From contig CAZKPB010000004.1 in NCBI GenBank assembly GCA_964554535.1, positions 52,402 through 116,401 of the forward strand: a stretch of DNA of 64,000 bases, in the 5' to 3' direction. The notes under the pieces are model-generated. The model saw only the letters and a list, made by a program, of their open reading frames with translations. It was not told the DNA's origin and did not search any database. The position numbers were made by a program, and so were the translations under genes. The stretch comes from DMER64 sp964554535 (GTDB taxonomy: Bacteria; Bacteroidota; Bacteroidia; Bacteroidales; UBA932). Numbering within the stretch: position 1 is the first letter of the stretch; every line of letters starts with the position of its first letter. Of this stretch, positions 44,488 to 52,373 are shown piece after piece.

Positions 44488-46239
44488 ATGAATACCGCAG
44501 GCAGGGGATTGTTGCTTGTCTTGTGCGCCGCCTTCTCCCTGCGGTGCACCACTCCCTCCCTGCCTGCCAATGCCCCGGAACCCCTGGGCCTGTTTGTACA
44601 TTACGGGCTGTATTCGGTGGCCGGCGGTTGCTGGAACGGAGAAAAAGTCCCCTTTTATGCCGAGCAGATCATGAACCATGCCCGTATTTCCCCCCAGGAA
44701 TACGGGCTTTTGGCTTCACAATTCACCGCTGCGCAATTTAATGCCGATTCTCTGGTGCAACTGGCCAAAGACGCCGGTATGCAGTATATTCTTTTTACCG
44801 CCAAACACCACGACGGATTCTGCCTGTTCAACAGCCCTTCGTCCAAGGGATACAACAGCGTGGAAGCCACCCCCTCGCACAGGGACTTTGTGGCCGAGTT
44901 GGCCAGTGCCTGTGCGCGCGGCGGCATTAAACTGGGACTGTATTTTTCTCTCCCGGACTGGCATTTTCCGCAGTCCCTGCCTATACCCCGCCCCACAGCA
45001 GACACCCTTACCGACTGCACGGAATTTGTAAATCAGGTATACAGTCCGCTGGAAAAGATTTCCGCCCCATTGGAAGAACTCATTGTGCAACAGATTACAG
45101 AGCTGCTTACCCAATACGGTCCCGTATACACCCTGTGGTTTGACATGGGGATGCCTACCGCCGCCCAAAGCAGGCGGTGGCGGCAAACCGTTAAAAAATA
45201 CCAGCCCGACTGCCTTATTGGCGGACGCATAGGCAATTATTGCGGAGATTACCTTACGCTCCCCGACAACGCCAATGTATACGGCTTTCCGCCCGGTCCC
45301 TGGGACTCCCCATCCAGTATGTACGGCACCTGGGGCTACCGCAGCTGGCAGGAAACCCCTCCTGTAGATCAACAGGTAGAACGCCAGTTACATCGGCTGG
45401 TACAGACCGTCTCGCACGGGGGCTCCTTTGTCCTCAATACGGGTCCGGCTTCAGAAGGCAACGTACCGGCCTATGAAGCCACCGTATTGCGCACTATGGG
45501 AAAGTGGGTGAAACAAAACGCAGCGTCCCTATACCAGATACAACCCTCTCCCTTTATCCGGTTGCCGCAAGGCCTTGCCTGCACGGTACGCCCCCGTGAA
45601 GACCTCAACGGAGGCTCACTGTACCTGACCGTGTTCCGGGACTATCCTGTGGAACGACTTTTTGTAACGCCTACGCATTTGAGCTCGGTGCTTCACCAAT
45701 ACGGCCTGCAGAACCGTACCGCTACCCCGTCTTCCCCGCAGGCAGGTCCCGCAGGCAACTCGGATTCACTCCCCTATGTGATTGAATTATCCTACACGGA
45801 CACCCTGCAGGTGGTAACCCCGGGAGTCAGCCCGCAGGAAGACGGTACGCTTTTGTTGACAGAACAGAACGGGTATACGCTGGCCGCCTATGACGGACAG
45901 GGATACATTTCCTGCCAGAGCGAAGCCAAAAAAGTATGGTATCTGTATGACACGCCACCGGGCACGTACCACGTGTACGCCTCTTACCTTCCCGAGCTTC
46001 CGGCTCAGCGTTATAGGCTTACGGTGACTCCTCTGGGTGAAGGTGAAGAGGCAAAAAAAACACACTCCCTGGAGAGTGTGTTTCCCGGCGTAGACAATAT
46101 GTTGCAAAACTTTTACGCCGGCACCGTTATCTTAACTCTAAATTCAATGGTGTCATTGGAAAGTGTGAGTGACAATCCGCTGGAGCCACTTCACCTGGAA
46201 CAGGTATCATTCAAAATAATTCCTCAAGGCATCCGTTAG
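44488..46239 (+). CDS. GH29 family alpha-L-fucosidase, probable lipoprotein
   Basis: A retaining alpha-L-fucosidase of 583 residues acting on exported or surface-bound glycans. The (beta/alpha)8 domain shows FVHYGLYSVAGGCWNG, LFTAKHHDGFCLF, KLGLYFSLPDWHF and the nucleophile Asp in TLWFDMG. C-terminal beta-sandwich domains follow, including GTYHVYASYLP. The signal peptide ends SLRC (Cys20) with Arg at -1. It is appended to the RND operon by a four-base gap. The last 33 bases overlap the convergent tolC-like gene. An unrelated-strand terminator hairpin is embedded in its coding sequence at 46050-46083. Confidence 0.88.
   Translation: MNTAGRGLLLVLCAAFSLRCTTPSLPANAPEPLGLFVHYGLYSVAGGCWNGEKVPFYAEQIMNHARISPQEYGLLASQFTAAQFNADSLVQLAKDAGMQYILFTAKHHDGFCLFNSPSSKGYNSVEATPSHRDFVAELASACARGGIKLGLYFSLPDWHFPQSLPIPRPTADTLTDCTEFVNQVYSPLEKISAPLEELIVQQITELLTQYGPVYTLWFDMGMPTAAQSRRWRQTVKKYQPDCLIGGRIGNYCGDYLTLPDNANVYGFPPGPWDSPSSMYGTWGYRSWQETPPVDQQVERQLHRLVQTVSHGGSFVLNTGPASEGNVPAYEATVLRTMGKWVKQNAASLYQIQPSPFIRLPQGLACTVRPREDLNGGSLYLTVFRDYPVERLFVTPTHLSSVLHQYGLQNRTATPSSPQAGPAGNSDSLPYVIELSYTDTLQVVTPGVSPQEDGTLLLTEQNGYTLAAYDGQGYISCQSEAKKVWYLYDTPPGTYHVYASYLPELPAQRYRLTVTPLGEGEEAKKTHSLESVFPGVDNMLQNFYAGTVILTLNSMVSLESVSDNPLEPLHLEQVSFKIIPQGIR
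46050..46083 (-). terminator. Minus-strand terminator inside the GH29 coding region
   Basis: A perfect 10-bp stem, AAACACACTC (46058-46067) with GAGTGTGTTT (46074-46083). On the minus strand it is followed by an eight-T run. It lies 124 bases past the stop of the minus-strand export operon. Confidence 0.75.
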
Positions 46240-47580
46240 TTCATCCAGGCCCGACCCGTTGTAATACGCCAGAATCCTGGAACGAAGCACAAAAGTATAT
46301 TTTGCCTGTGCCTCTTGAGACAGCGCGGTAGCCAGGCGCACCCGCACCTGGTTAAAGTCGTAACTGTTGGAGCGGCCGGCATCGTATTTCTTCTGCTCAA
46401 AATCAAAGGCCAATTGCGCAGCTGCCACCGACTGTCTGCAGGAATTGTATTTTTCACGGGCCGCAGTGGCGTTGTAATAGGCCTGTTGCACTTCCTTATA
46501 TAAATCGGTTTTGACCTGGTCAAGGGCATATTGCTGGCTCTTTTGGTTCAAACGTGCGGCACGTACCTGATTTTTGGTGGCCATCTTGTTGAACAGCGGA
46601 ATGCTTACGCTCAATCCCACCGACTCGGCCCCGTTCTGCGCCCACTGGTCGGCCAGCGAGGCATTGCTCATTCCCGTGGCCAGAGAATAATTGTAGTAAT
46701 AGGAATTGCTATAGCCGGCACCCAGATGTACCGACGGGTAATACGCCCCCTGAGCCATTTTGACCGTCCGTTCGCTGCTCTGCACCCGGTATTGGGCCGC
46801 CAGTACGCCCGGCCGTTGTGCCACCGCCTGCGAATACACCTGCTCCGGGACCCACAGCCGGGCCGTTTCTGCGTCCACCATTTGGGGCACGTTGGGTATC
46901 ACAATTTCAAAACCTGCGGGGTCGTCCGTATAGTTCATGGCCTGCATCAAGTCCAGCAGCGCCAGGCGCCAATTGTTGGAAGCCTCGGTAAGAGCCACCT
47001 GTTGCTCGGCCAGGGCGGCCTGGGCGTCGTACAGTTCGCTTTCCGAACTTTTTCCGCCGGCAACCAGCACCTTGGCCTTTTCTACCTGCTGGCGATTGAG
47101 TTCCACCTGTTGGCGGGCAATTTCCTGCAACTCGGCCGTCAAGAGGGCCTGCAGATAAAAGCCGGTTACGGAGAGGGCGGTCATTTCTTTTGTCTGGATA
47201 AGGTCTTTCCGGGAGGCTTCCGCCTCGGCCTGATCCGCCTTTATTTTGTGGGTTGTCTGAAATCCGTTGAAGATGCTGAGGTTGGCATTGATCCCAAACG
47301 AGGCGTTAGAACCGGTCTGGTCCTGGTATACGCCGTCGCGGTCCGGGGTACGACCAAAATAAAAGGTTTCCCCCAGGCTGGCCGAGAGTCCGGGCAGGCG
47401 CGAATACCGGGTGGTTTCCAGCGTAAGGTCGCTGTTTTCCGCCGCCAGTTCACGCTGTTTGACGCTGATGTTGTGGTCCATACCGTACCTGATACAGTCG
47501 GGAAGGGTCCATGCCTTTTCCTGTGCCTGCAATGAAACGGCACAGAGAAGCATTACGACGCTGCAAATACTGATTTTCAT
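46207..47580 (-). CDS. TolC family outer-membrane protein (ABC export operon)
   Basis: A 457-residue channel with signal peptide (CAVSLQAQ) and paired OEP coiled-coil regions. It is last in the operon ATPase-permease-permease-adaptor-TolC, five bases after the adaptor. With these it would form a MacAB-TolC-like exporter. It overlaps the convergent GH29 gene by 33 bases. Confidence 0.92.
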   Translation of the reverse strand: MKISICSVVMLLCAVSLQAQEKAWTLPDCIRYGMDHNISVKQRELAAENSDLTLETTRYSRLPGLSASLGETFYFGRTPDRDGVYQDQTGSNASFGINANLSIFNGFQTTHKIKADQAEAEASRKDLIQTKEMTALSVTGFYLQALLTAELQEIARQQVELNRQQVEKAKVLVAGGKSSESELYDAQAALAEQQVALTEASNNWRLALLDLMQAMNYTDDPAGFEIVIPNVPQMVDAETARLWVPEQVYSQAVAQRPGVLAAQYRVQSSERTVKMAQGAYYPSVHLGAGYSNSYYYNYSLATGMSNASLADQWAQNGAESVGLSVSIPLFNKMATKNQVRAARLNQKSQQYALDQVKTDLYKEVQQAYYNATAAREKYNSCRQSVAAAQLAFDFEQKKYDAGRSNSYDFNQVRVRLATALSQEAQAKYTFVLRSRILAYYNGSGLDELTDALRNYFE

Positions 47581-47585
47581 CTTAT

Positions 47586-48689
47586 CTATTTTTTGACAAT
47601 TAATGCTCCTTTCAATTGGTCTTCTGCAGACACGCCTTCGGTCACTTCTATGTTGATACCGTCGCTCAAACCCACTTTTACGGGGTGTTCTTCAAAGAGC
47701 TGGCGGTCACCGTCCATTCCCGTAAATACACTTATGTACGCATCTTCACCCTTGAAACTCAAGGTGCTTTCCGGGATGGTAAGCACTCCCCGACGGCTGT
47801 CCAGAATCACCTGAGCATTGGCGCTGTAGCCGGCCCTGATGAACGTGGTGTCCGGAATGGTCACGGCCGCTTTCATTTCAAACAGTACGGCGCCGTTGTT
47901 CTCGGTGCTTTTGGGAGCAATGTATTCCAGCGTAGCGTGGAAAATGTCTTCCTGCAGGGCGCCCACGGTAATGGTCAGCGGCATGCCTTCCTTGATGCGG
48001 CCCACCTCGGTCTCGTCAATGTTGCCGCGAAAAATCATGTCACTCATATCGGCTACGGTAGCAATGGTGGTGCCGGCGTTGAACGTATTGGCCTGAATTA
48101 CCGAATTACCCACCTTGATGGGTACGTCAAGAATCATCCCGGAGATAGTGGAACGCACCTGAGTGTTGCTGGCGGTAGAAGAGCGTTTGGCTATCCCGTC
48201 GCGGACAATTTCCAGATTATCCTGTGCGTTGGCCAGTTCTTCCTTGGCCAACTCAAGTTGGTTGTACACGTTGTCCACTTCTTCCTGTACGGCCACTTTC
48301 CCTTCAAAAAGCACTTTGGTACGGTCATACACCCTCTGGGCCTGGTCACGGTTCAAGGTGGCTTGTTTTACGCGGGACTCGGCTGCATTCAGGGTTCCCA
48401 TTTCAGGAATAACCTGTATTCTGGCAATGATTTCCCCTTCTTCCACCATCTGCCCGGCCTCTTTATACAAGGCGGACACAATGCCGGAAATCTGCGGCAC
48501 AATAGCCACTTCGTCCCTGGGCTCCACTTTGCCGGTCGCTACGGTTTTCTGTTCAATATCACCTGTAACGGGAGTCACCAACTCATAAGTCTCTTGCTGC
48601 GGACGGGCTTTTTTCCAAAGGTAAACAAACGTAAACACTACCCCGGCTACCAGGGCCGCAATCAACACATAACGTAAAATCTTTTTCAT
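47586..48689 (-). CDS. Periplasmic adaptor (MacA/HlyD type) for the ABC exporter
   Basis: A 367-residue membrane-anchored adaptor. One N-terminal helix (about 7-25), lipoyl half-motif LYKEAGQMVEEGEIIARI, an alpha-hairpin at about 95-165, then beta-barrel and C-terminal domains (LTIPESTLSFKGEDAYISVF). Residue pattern and neighbours fit MacA. The substrate is unknown. Confidence 0.92.
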   Translation of the reverse strand: MKKILRYVLIAALVAGVVFTFVYLWKKARPQQETYELVTPVTGDIEQKTVATGKVEPRDEVAIVPQISGIVSALYKEAGQMVEEGEIIARIQVIPEMGTLNAAESRVKQATLNRDQAQRVYDRTKVLFEGKVAVQEEVDNVYNQLELAKEELANAQDNLEIVRDGIAKRSSTASNTQVRSTISGMILDVPIKVGNSVIQANTFNAGTTIATVADMSDMIFRGNIDETEVGRIKEGMPLTITVGALQEDIFHATLEYIAPKSTENNGAVLFEMKAAVTIPDTTFIRAGYSANAQVILDSRRGVLTIPESTLSFKGEDAYISVFTGMDGDRQLFEEHPVKVGLSDGINIEVTEGVSAEDQLKGALIVKK

Positions 48690-48718
48690 TTTTGTATTTA
48701 TTGTATTATATCTTCGAT

Positions 48719-49975
48719 TTAGTCTTCCTGTCTTATGGCATCAATGGCCTTTATCTGCAGGGCACGTACCGCCGGGAGAATACCCGCCAGCATCCCGCTG
48801 ACCAGAATCACCACAGCTGCCAGGACGGCACTTGAAAAAGAAATGGCCGGATTCACAAACATCATTTCTCCGCTGAGCCGGGTCAATACCAGCCGATCCA
48901 CCATGTCCATCACCCACACACCGGCCGCCAGGCCAAAAAAACCGGCCAGCACGGTGAGTACCGTACTTTCCTTGAGAATCTGACACACAATGGTAAACGG
49001 TCTGGCTCCCAATGCCCGCCGCACACCTATCTCTTTGGTGCGTTCGCGTACCGTCACCATAATAATATTGCTAACTCCCACCACACCGGCCAGCAAGGTG
49101 CCAAGACCCACAATCCAGATTAATAAATCTATACCGGTAAAAAGGAGGTTGTAACGCTGGAAAATCCGTTCAAGGCTGATAGACTGCAACGCATACTCGT
49201 CAGTGGGAGAAATGCTGTGGCGGGCTTTCAGTAATGTAGTAATCTCACGCTGCACGGGATCCATCTTTTCTCCATCCCCGGCCACCACCATAATCAGGTG
49301 CACATCGTCTCCCGAATTGTATATCTGTTGTATCACGGTATAGGGAAGCGTGATTTTTTCTTCATCGCGGCCGTTGATATTCACTCCTTTGGCCGCGCTT
49401 TCCGTAACACCGATGATTTGAAAATACACATTGAACATTTTCACGTATTGCCCCAGAGGGTTTTCCCCCTCGGCAAACAAGGCTTCATAGACCTTCCGGC
49501 CCAGCACGCAGACCTTACGACGCTGTGCCACATCCACCTGATTGATATACCGGCCGTAGGAAATTTCCTGGGGGATAAGGTACGGATAACGGGGGTCCAT
49601 ACCCTGCGTTTCGGTGGAAGTGGTCTGGCGTCCGTGCGCCACCGTCACCGTCTGCCCCATCATAAAGGGCACCGCATACTTCACACCTTCCACCTGGGCT
49701 TCGATGATGTCCATGTCTTCTTCCTTCAACGACCAGGATCTTCCTATCTGAAATCCCTTGTATGCCTCGGTGGTACGGTTTGTAAAAAATACGCCCGAGT
49801 TTGCAGGAACTCCTTTCACCTCGTTGTACATTCCGTTGCTTAAACCGTTGCCGCTGGAAAGCATGATTACCAGCATAAAAATGCCCCAAAAAACTCCAAA
49901 AGCCGTCAGTACACTGCGCCTCTTGTTGCGGGTAATGGTTACCCATACTTCTTGCCAACTGTCCAAATCAAACAT
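48719..49975 (-). CDS. MacB/FtsX-type ABC transporter permease 1
   Basis: A 418-residue permease with an N-terminal helix, a MacB periplasmic core (about 45-240) and three C-terminal FtsX helices, with VRERTKEIGVRRALGARP. It lacks a fused ATPase, which is encoded separately at 51243. It starts three bases after the paralogous permease, so a heterodimer is likely. Confidence 0.92.
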   Translation of the reverse strand: MFDLDSWQEVWVTITRNKRRSVLTAFGVFWGIFMLVIMLSSGNGLSNGMYNEVKGVPANSGVFFTNRTTEAYKGFQIGRSWSLKEEDMDIIEAQVEGVKYAVPFMMGQTVTVAHGRQTTSTETQGMDPRYPYLIPQEISYGRYINQVDVAQRRKVCVLGRKVYEALFAEGENPLGQYVKMFNVYFQIIGVTESAAKGVNINGRDEEKITLPYTVIQQIYNSGDDVHLIMVVAGDGEKMDPVQREITTLLKARHSISPTDEYALQSISLERIFQRYNLLFTGIDLLIWIVGLGTLLAGVVGVSNIIMVTVRERTKEIGVRRALGARPFTIVCQILKESTVLTVLAGFFGLAAGVWVMDMVDRLVLTRLSGEMMFVNPAISFSSAVLAAVVILVSGMLAGILPAVRALQIKAIDAIRQED

Positions 49976-49978
49976 AGC

Positions 49979-51238
49979 TTATTCGTATCTTAACGCTTCA
50001 ATGGGTTTCACTTTGACCGCCTTGCGGGCAGGAAAGTAGCCTGCCAGCAGTCCGGCAATAATCAATACCAGCGTAGCGGCAATGATAATCCCGGGTTCTA
50101 CCGTAGGATTGGTAAAGATGGTCATGGTCTCCTGAGTGGACGGAGCCTCCGGAGTCCCCACCAATTTGTTCATCACCTCAATCACCACAATACCCAGCAA
50201 CATTCCCAGATAACCAAAGAAAGCGGTAATGCACAGGCATTCTGTCAGGATAAGACGCAGAATTTCTCCCGGACGCGCCCCTAGTGCCTTGCGTATGCCA
50301 AACTCGCGGGTGCGTTCCTTTACCGTAATCAACATAATATTGCTTATACCCACCACTCCGGCAATTAGGGTACCGATTCCGATAATCCACACAAAGAGAG
50401 TAATGCCGTTAAAAATTCCCTTGAACTGTAAAAACTCCGTGGTTCTGTTGTATAAATACAGCGCCGACTGGTCGTCCGCGGCATAACGGTGTTTGCGCCC
50501 TAGGGAGGCCCGCACCCGTTCATCAAACTGATTGTTGGCCTCTTCCGTTTCCAGACCGTCCAGTATCATGGACATCTGGGTATAACTGTCATGAGCGTTA
50601 TAAATACTTTCATAAGTGGTGATGGGTATGAGGTTATTGGGGTTCTGGCTGGTGTTTTCGTCGTGGTAAATGCCTACCACCCGGTACATCACATTGTCCA
50701 CCGTCACGTATTTGCCAATGGGCTCCACGTCCTTGAACAGCAACTCAGCCGTACGGGAGTGCATCACCAGCACCTTGCGGGCCAGCTTGATATCCAACTC
50801 GTTGATAAAACGGCCCTCTCCCGGATAAACGTGCACCACCTCCACCGAGGCATAATGCGTGTTCACCCCCATCAGACGGCCCGAAAGATAGTCCTGTCCG
50901 TAAGAGAAATGCTCCACATAACGGGAATGCAGGGGAGACAGACTGGAAACGGTACCGGAAAATTCGTGTTCCAGATACGGAACATCCGATTTTTCCAGTT
51001 TGATATTCCGGCCGGCCTGCAAACCGTCATACGCTTTGGCGGTCGTTCCGGGCCATAGTGTCATTACATTGGAAGCCTGGTCTCCAAAATTGAACAGAAT
51101 GCCGTTGCGGATACCGTTGCCCGACCCCAGCAGCACTATAAGCATAAAAACGCCCCAGGCCATAGAGAAGCCGGTAAGGAAGGTACGGAGCCTGTTTTTT
51201 TTGAGCGTGGTAAATATTTCCTGCAGATTATCCCACAT
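49979..51238 (-). CDS. MacB/FtsX-type ABC transporter permease 2
   Basis: A 419-residue paralogue of the next permease with the same layout: N-terminal helix, MacB core domain, FtsX helices and VKERTREFGIRKALGARPGE. It starts four bases after the ATPase. The pair probably forms a heterodimer over the shared ATPase dimer. Confidence 0.92.
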   Translation of the reverse strand: MWDNLQEIFTTLKKNRLRTFLTGFSMAWGVFMLIVLLGSGNGIRNGILFNFGDQASNVMTLWPGTTAKAYDGLQAGRNIKLEKSDVPYLEHEFSGTVSSLSPLHSRYVEHFSYGQDYLSGRLMGVNTHYASVEVVHVYPGEGRFINELDIKLARKVLVMHSRTAELLFKDVEPIGKYVTVDNVMYRVVGIYHDENTSQNPNNLIPITTYESIYNAHDSYTQMSMILDGLETEEANNQFDERVRASLGRKHRYAADDQSALYLYNRTTEFLQFKGIFNGITLFVWIIGIGTLIAGVVGISNIMLITVKERTREFGIRKALGARPGEILRLILTECLCITAFFGYLGMLLGIVVIEVMNKLVGTPEAPSTQETMTIFTNPTVEPGIIIAATLVLIIAGLLAGYFPARKAVKVKPIEALRYE

Positions 51239-51242
51239 TTCC

Positions 51243-51920
51243 CTATGCGTTTTGATGTTCTATGGAACCTATCACGCCATCTTTGATGCGAATGATTTTC
51301 TGGCTCATGGCCGCCATTTCGGGGTCGTGCGTCACCATCACAACGGTCATCCCCTGACGGTTTACCTGCTGCAGTAGCTGCATTACCTCTACGGAGGTGA
51401 CGGAATCCAGAGCACCGGTAGGTTCGTCGGCCAGTATTACACGCGGCCGGGAAGCCAGGGCGCGGGCAATGGCCACACGCTGTTTCTGGCCGCCGGACAT
51501 TTCGCTGGGCAAATGGTCGGCCCAGTCCGCCAGTCCCACCCGGTCCAGGTATTCCATAGCCATCTGGTTACGCTTGGAACGCTTCATTCCTTGGTAATAC
51601 AGGGGCAGGGCCACATTTTCCTGCGCCGTCTTGAACGATATCAGATTAAACGACTGAAAGACAAAACCAATAAGCTGGTTGCGGTATATGGCGGCATCTC
51701 TTTCCGACAAATCCTTTATGAGTACGTTGTTTAAATAATACGTGCCGGTATCATACGCATCCAGTACGCCCAAAATATTGAGCAAGGTGGATTTTCCGGA
51801 CCCGGAAGCGCCCATGATGGCAACAAATTCTCCTTCATCAATCTCAAGGTTCAGCCCTTTGAGCACGTGCAACAAAGAGCCGTTCACGTAAGATTTGTTA
51901 ATGTTCGTAAGTTTTATCAT
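51243..51920 (-). CDS. MacB/LolD-type ABC transporter ATPase
   Basis: A 225-residue ATPase powering the two permeases. Walker A GASGSGKSTLL, Q-loop in FVFQSFNLI, signature MSGGQKQRVAIARALA, Walker B VILADEPTGALDS and H-loop VTHDPE are all intact. It is first gene of the five-gene minus-strand export operon. Confidence 0.95.
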   Translation of the reverse strand: MIKLTNINKSYVNGSLLHVLKGLNLEIDEGEFVAIMGASGSGKSTLLNILGVLDAYDTGTYYLNNVLIKDLSERDAAIYRNQLIGFVFQSFNLISFKTAQENVALPLYYQGMKRSKRNQMAMEYLDRVGLADWADHLPSEMSGGQKQRVAIARALASRPRVILADEPTGALDSVTSVEVMQLLQQVNRQGMTVVMVTHDPEMAAMSQKIIRIKDGVIGSIEHQNA

Positions 51921-51967
51921 TACCTATATTAATTATAGTACTGAGTTTCTTAAAGAAGTTTGCGATG

Positions 51968-51975
51968 CAAATATA
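51968..51975 (-). promoter_or_regulatory. -7 element for the ABC export operon
   Basis: TATATTTG on the minus strand, about 48 bases before the ATPase ATG. Confidence 0.4.
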
Positions 51976-52069
51976 TATATATATATTTATATACTTTGTA
52001 TCACATAGTACTAAATATATTTTTAATATTTTATTTTTCTGACTATGTACGGGAGTTAAACATTATTTC

Positions 52070-52077
52070 TAACTTTG
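52070..52077 (+). promoter_or_regulatory. -7 element for the tyrosine leader and lyase
   Basis: TAACTTTG matches TAnnTTTG. It predicts transcription from about 52081, 16 bases before the leader peptide ATG and about 290 bases before the lyase ATG. Confidence 0.55.
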
Positions 52078-52096
52078 TCCAGCTAATCTAAAACCA

Positions 52097-52174
52097 ATGC
52101 ATAGCATACACTCTTATATATTGTCCTATATCGGCTATGCCACCTGCTATTATTATTCGTATTGCCGCTCCTAA
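52097..52174 (+). CDS. Tyrosine-rich leader peptide (25 aa) upstream of the lyase
   Basis: A 25-codon ORF with Tyr at positions 7, 11, 14, 18, 19, 20 and 22, ending CYYYSYCRS before TAA at 52172-52174. Seven of 25 codons are TAT, and there is no Trp. It starts MHSIHS, 16 bases after the predicted transcription start. The Tyr cluster lies inside the 5' arm of an RNA hairpin and the last codons form the arm of a competing one. This is the layout of a ribosome-stalling or attenuation leader; regulation by tyrosine is inferred. Confidence 0.68.
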   Translation: MHSIHSYILSYIGYATCYYYSYCRS

Positions 52175-52188
52175 CGGAATACAATAAT
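52152..52188 (+). promoter_or_regulatory. Leader hairpin A:B over the Tyr codons
   Basis: ATTATT-c-GTATT-g-CCG (52152-52167) pairs with CGG-AATAC-AATAAT (52175-52188): 14 base pairs with two bulges. A ribosome paused on the Tyr codons would block it. Confidence 0.5.
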
Positions 52189-52217
52189 CAGGTTATTATT
52201 CGTTTCCGCTTAGGAGC
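52167..52217 (+). promoter_or_regulatory. Competing leader hairpin B:C
   Basis: GCTCCTAA (52167-52174), CGGAA, AC and AATAAT (to 52188) pair with ATTATT, GT, TTCCG and TTAGGAGC (52195-52217): about 21 base pairs with small bulges. It uses the same strand as hairpin A:B, so the two exclude each other. Confidence 0.55.
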
Positions 52218-52257
52218 TTCTCCGCCACATCCCGTTTTCTTTATCTAATATTGTGCC

Positions 52258-52281
52258 AATCACGCTAGTGATTTGTCTTTT
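52258..52281 (+). terminator. Possible weak attenuator
   Basis: AATCAC-GCTA-GTGATT hairpin followed by TGTCTTTT. The stem is short and the T tract imperfect, so it is only a candidate terminator in the lyase leader. Confidence 0.3.
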
Positions 52282-52294
52282 AGAAACTTATACA

Positions 52295-52341
52295 CTTTTA
52301 CGCGCAGTTGCGCTGTAAAAAGTTTAGACACCCGTGTAAAC
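52295..52341 (+). promoter_or_regulatory. Two further hairpins before the lyase start
   Basis: CTTTTAC-GCGC (52295-52305) pairs with GCGC-t-GTAAAAG-like sequence to 52322, and GTTT..ACA pairs with TGT-AAAC to 52341. There is no T tract after them. They may control ribosome access or RNA stability. Confidence 0.35.
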
Positions 52342-52373
52342 AATTCATACAAAACATCAAATATTCAAATCTT

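Larger units (their letters stand above)
51921..52096. other. AT-rich divergent promoter region
   Basis: This gap lies between the ABC export operon and the lyase leader. It holds an alternating AT tract (51969-51990), the minus-strand -7 element and the plus-strand -7 element. No ORF or stable hairpin of note was seen before 52097. Confidence 0.5.

Noticed and set aside
51969..51990. Alternating AT tract as a repeat array or origin element
   Set aside because: It is a short simple-sequence stretch in a promoter region, with no DnaA-box cluster or repeat units.
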